NCBI GenBank assembly: GCA_947178465.1
Contig: CAMWYL010000129.1
Location: forward strand, 1-8,307
Reading direction: 5' to 3'
DNA length: 8,307 bases
Source of the DNA: an uncultured Lachnospiraceae bacterium
Lineage (GTDB): Bacteria; Bacillota; Clostridia; Lachnospirales; Lachnospiraceae
Of this stretch, positions 6,181-8,307 are shown piece by piece. Both the position numbers and the translations under genes were made by a program. Every line of letters starts with the position of its first letter. The stretch's first letter is position 1. The notes below the pieces were generated by a model. The model was not told the origin of the DNA. It saw nothing but the letters and a program-made list of their open reading frames with translations, and did not search any database.

Positions 6181-7062
6181 CTATATATCGATTGTAACTT
6201 TATCTCTATCTTCTTTATGTATCACTATGCTAATATCTCCATGTAGTTTATTTTTATAAATTTTAAACATGGCTGATATAATCATCAAAGACTCTACATG
6301 TGTTAATCCTGTTCGCGAAAAATTTGTCCCCATTAAGGGCACCACCAATTCATATCCTTGTCCATGCTCATCATAGAAATCAATAAGACTTTTTATTACC
6401 TTTTCAAGATTTTCAACAGAAACATGTGCGTTATTATTTTCGTCAAAATCGCTCAATGCCAATAGCAGAAAAGTATTTTTGCCAACTCCTTTTACGACTG
6501 CTACCGTCCCCAGATCGTAAACTTCCTTCTTTCCGTTCTCCTTATTCTGAAGCGTTTCTCGGGGAGTCTTTCTTTGCTTATTTAAACATGTACAAATTGC
6601 ATCGTCAATATACTGAGGGTCTTTTTGGTGTTCGCCCATCTTTTTTATCCACTTGCCATGCAGCGTGTTTGGCGATATGAGCGGTTTGTCACACAATGAT
6701 ATGTCTTCGCTCACAACTGTATCAAAGGAAGAATTTACCGGAATTACATACAGTCTTTCCTGTTTGTGCCGCAAGTCAAATCCTTCCTTTAACAAATCTG
6801 CATATCGTACTTTGATTGTTCCCGATAAACTCTGGCAAATAATTTTTTTCCGATAAGGACTGCAAGAATACCCTATAGCTGTTAGCGACAGCAATAAAAG
6901 GATGATGATTAAACAGACTGCTTTTATGTATGGACTTTGCACATGAAAATCATCCCATGTCACAAACACAAACAAGATTGTCACAACAGTTGCAAAACCA
7001 CCAATTAACTTTAACCATAATTTATATGCATAGCGCAGGTTTTGCTTTAGTATTTTAAATAT
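6181..7062 (-). CDS. Membrane-anchored macro-domain protein, ThsA-like (type II Thoeris)
   Basis: The C-terminal part (about residues 75-267 counted from GTG 6984) resembles the DUF6430/ThsA_Macro group: RLYVIPVNSSFDTVVSED, CDKPLISPNTLHGKW, and VVPLMGTNFSRTGLTHVESL, the last like the ligand-binding loops of macro domains. YIKAVCLIIILLLLSLTAIG is one membrane span. In type II Thoeris, a TIR protein makes a nucleotide-derived signal that binds the macro domain and turns on the membrane part to stop phage spread; transfer of that role here is inference. The canonical start GTG 6984 lacks a ribosome binding site and cuts the first membrane span. The frame stays open upstream and encodes KLWLKLIGGFATVV, completing that span, back to an ATA at 7062, 6 nt after AGGGGGG. 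I therefore give 7062 as the likely natural 5' end (293 residues); the conservative CDS is 6181-6984 (267). Downstream of the unknown 393-residue gene, probably co-transcribed. Confidence 0.68.
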   Translation of the reverse strand: MFKILKQNLRYAYKLWLKLIGGFATVVTILFVFVTWDDFHVQSPYIKAVCLIIILLLLSLTAIGYSCSPYRKKIICQSLSGTIKVRYADLLKEGFDLRHKQERLYVIPVNSSFDTVVSEDISLCDKPLISPNTLHGKWIKKMGEHQKDPQYIDDAICTCLNKQRKTPRETLQNKENGKKEVYDLGTVAVVKGVGKNTFLLLALSDFDENNNAHVSVENLEKVIKSLIDFYDEHGQGYELVVPLMGTNFSRTGLTHVESLMIISAMFKIYKNKLHGDISIVIHKEDRDKVTIDI

Positions 7063-7068
7063 GTTAAT

Positions 7069-7075
7069 CCCCCCT
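7069..7075 (-). promoter_or_regulatory. Shine-Dalgarno-like AGGGGGG with no canonical start after it
   Basis: AGGGGGG is followed by the 6-nt spacer ATTAAC and then ATA TTT AAA ATA, in frame with the macro protein. The spacing suits an initiation codon at the ATA, but ATA is rarely used. No in-frame ATG, GTG or TTG exists between the upstream TGA (7092-7090) and GTG 6984. Confidence 0.5.
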
Positions 7076-7115
7076 GTTTCCGATAATCCTCACTATGTAA
7101 AGGTCCTGCTAGCAT

Positions 7116-8307
7116 TTATATAAAGAAATAGTTTATATATGGATCTTTGCTGTCCTTTTTTACCACCATATTGACTTCCCTGACTTCTCGAACATCTTTC
7201 TTTGTCTTGGGTTGTTCCAAGATGTGCTGCACCTTAACTTCATAAAATACCTCCAACCCTCTGAAGCTTTTTAACGTTTCCCGTAGAACCTCAGGTATCA
7301 TGATCATGATTCCTTTGATTTCATTGTCGTAAGTTTCATCATTAGCCGCAAACAGACTGACTTTTGCTGCTCCCATGGAATTTATGAGCATATACATGCC
7401 GCTGTAAATACGCTCAATATCTGTTTCTGATAAAAACGGGAAAAAATATCGATACAACACCGTCTTCAGATAATAAATAACAGTGTATTCGACAAGCCTG
7501 CAATATTTATCCTTTTGCATACCATTTATTTCATCAAATTTTGATAAATGCTCTTGTATTTTTCTATCAAGCTTCTGATAATAAATCTCCATAAATTTTT
7601 GTCGGGCTATACGCTGCAGTTCAGAAAGCTTCTCATCATTTGCGGTACTCTCAAATCCAAAATGTGTTTCCGTCTGTTCCTCAGATACAAATAATGATGA
7701 CAAAGCAAATGTAGCTGGACCGGAACTCCCTATGATCCCAACCCGGAAATAACTGTGCTCGTCTGATTCGCCAGGGTTCTCGCGCCATAAGATGAGCTGC
7801 GCAATTTCCACATGTATCCCTTCCCGTGTAAATTGGCAAGTATAGTTCTTCTCAGTATCGTTCTTATTAAAAAATATTTCCTTGCCCTCACCGGTCAAGT
7901 TAAGCCTGTCACATTTTGCGCATACATGTGTTTGCGGATGATGTGTAAATATCCCGGAATCGGTATGTATGATTTCTCCAGAATCATTTTTTCCAATCTG
8001 TGCAAAGCCCTTAAACATCTTCTCGCAGTTAGGATAATACTTTTCTGTATTCCTCTTTTGAAATGAGACTCGCTCATGAATTATATTAATATCTGTCATA
8101 TCCTTAAATTTAGACGGCGCATCCTTGATTCGCTCATAAATATACTGAGAAAGGTTTTTATCCAATGGCTGCGATTCGCTCCCCACGCATATAAAGTTGA
8201 GCTTTTCCGCACCAGAAGCCCCCTTTTCCGCGGAGGAAATCAACGAATATTCCCCGATAATCTTTCTCTTAGACAGATAATGGGACAGTACGGACACTGT
8301 ATCAAAA
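7116..8307 (-). CDS. Unknown protein, putative defence-cassette partner, 5' end open
   Basis: At least 393 residues from GTG 8297. The frame continues to the window edge (FDT before the valine) and no ribosome binding site is visible, so the true start is probably outside. I do not recognise the family. Counting from GTG 8297, residues 119-129 hold HHPQTHVCAKC, with further Cys at 91 and 154, which could form a small zinc site. An alpha/beta-like middle contains RVGIIGSSGPATFALSSLF. From about 220 on it is mostly helical (LQRIARQKFMEIYYQKLDRK, YCRLVEYTVIYYLKTVLYRY), ending in a basic region and a hydrophobic tip YINYFFI. There is no signal peptide or clear membrane span. The macro-protein gene follows about 50 nt after its stop (by the upstream start), suggesting an operon. 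A role as sensor, regulator or effector partner is inference from position only. Confidence 0.7.
   Translation of the reverse strand, partial: FDTVSVLSHYLSKRKIIGEYSLISSAEKGASGAEKLNFICVGSESQPLDKNLSQYIYERIKDAPSKFKDMTDINIIHERVSFQKRNTEKYYPNCEKMFKGFAQIGKNDSGEIIHTDSGIFTHHPQTHVCAKCDRLNLTGEGKEIFFNKNDTEKNYTCQFTREGIHVEIAQLILWRENPGESDEHSYFRVGIIGSSGPATFALSSLFVSEEQTETHFGFESTANDEKLSELQRIARQKFMEIYYQKLDRKIQEHLSKFDEINGMQKDKYCRLVEYTVIYYLKTVLYRYFFPFLSETDIERIYSGMYMLINSMGAAKVSLFAANDETYDNEIKGIMIMIPEVLRETLKSFRGLEVFYEVKVQHILEQPKTKKDVREVREVNMVVKKDSKDPYINYFFI

Overview
The window looks like chromosomal DNA of a low-GC anaerobic Firmicute, most likely a Clostridia/Lachnospiraceae member. This rests on moderate-to-low GC, strong AGGAGG-type ribosome binding sites, an ECF sigma / DUF4179 anti-sigma pair, and a lipoprotein with an FTAC lipobox. 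Every supported gene lies on the minus strand, so transcription runs from high to low coordinates. I see no rRNA, tRNA, CRISPR array or intact transposase.

Right part (8307 to about 6031): a probable defence cassette. A 393+ residue protein of unknown family, open at the window edge, is followed 50-130 nt later by a membrane-anchored macro-domain protein resembling ThsA of type II Thoeris (DUF6430/ThsA_Macro type). No TIR protein (ThsB) lies in the window, so the Thoeris assignment is incomplete. Middle part (6030 to 3377): a 5'-truncated type I restriction subunit hsdR with its helicase motors intact but its N-terminal nuclease domain missing. It is followed by a plausible intrinsic terminator and a 53-codon fragment.

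Left-middle (3358 to 2584): a small membrane protein runs directly into the C-terminal part of an AlkD-like DNA alkylation-repair gene whose 5' part is lost. The stretch from 2584 to 6030 therefore reads as a mosaic of broken genes from an eroded accessory island.

Left part (2545 to 295): a stress-signalling module. The ECF sigma factor overlaps its DUF4179 membrane anti-sigma factor by 11 nt. A 65-bp promoter/leader upstream of the sigma gene is repeated without gaps 445 bp away (55/65 identical). The second copy precedes a previously unmarked 31-residue single-span membrane peptide with its own strong ribosome binding site and a perfect-stem terminator. The simplest model is that the sigma factor drives both its own operon and this peptide. 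At the left edge (159 to 1) begins a lipoprotein resembling DUF3221/YobA-like proteins, with its own vegetative promoter candidates.
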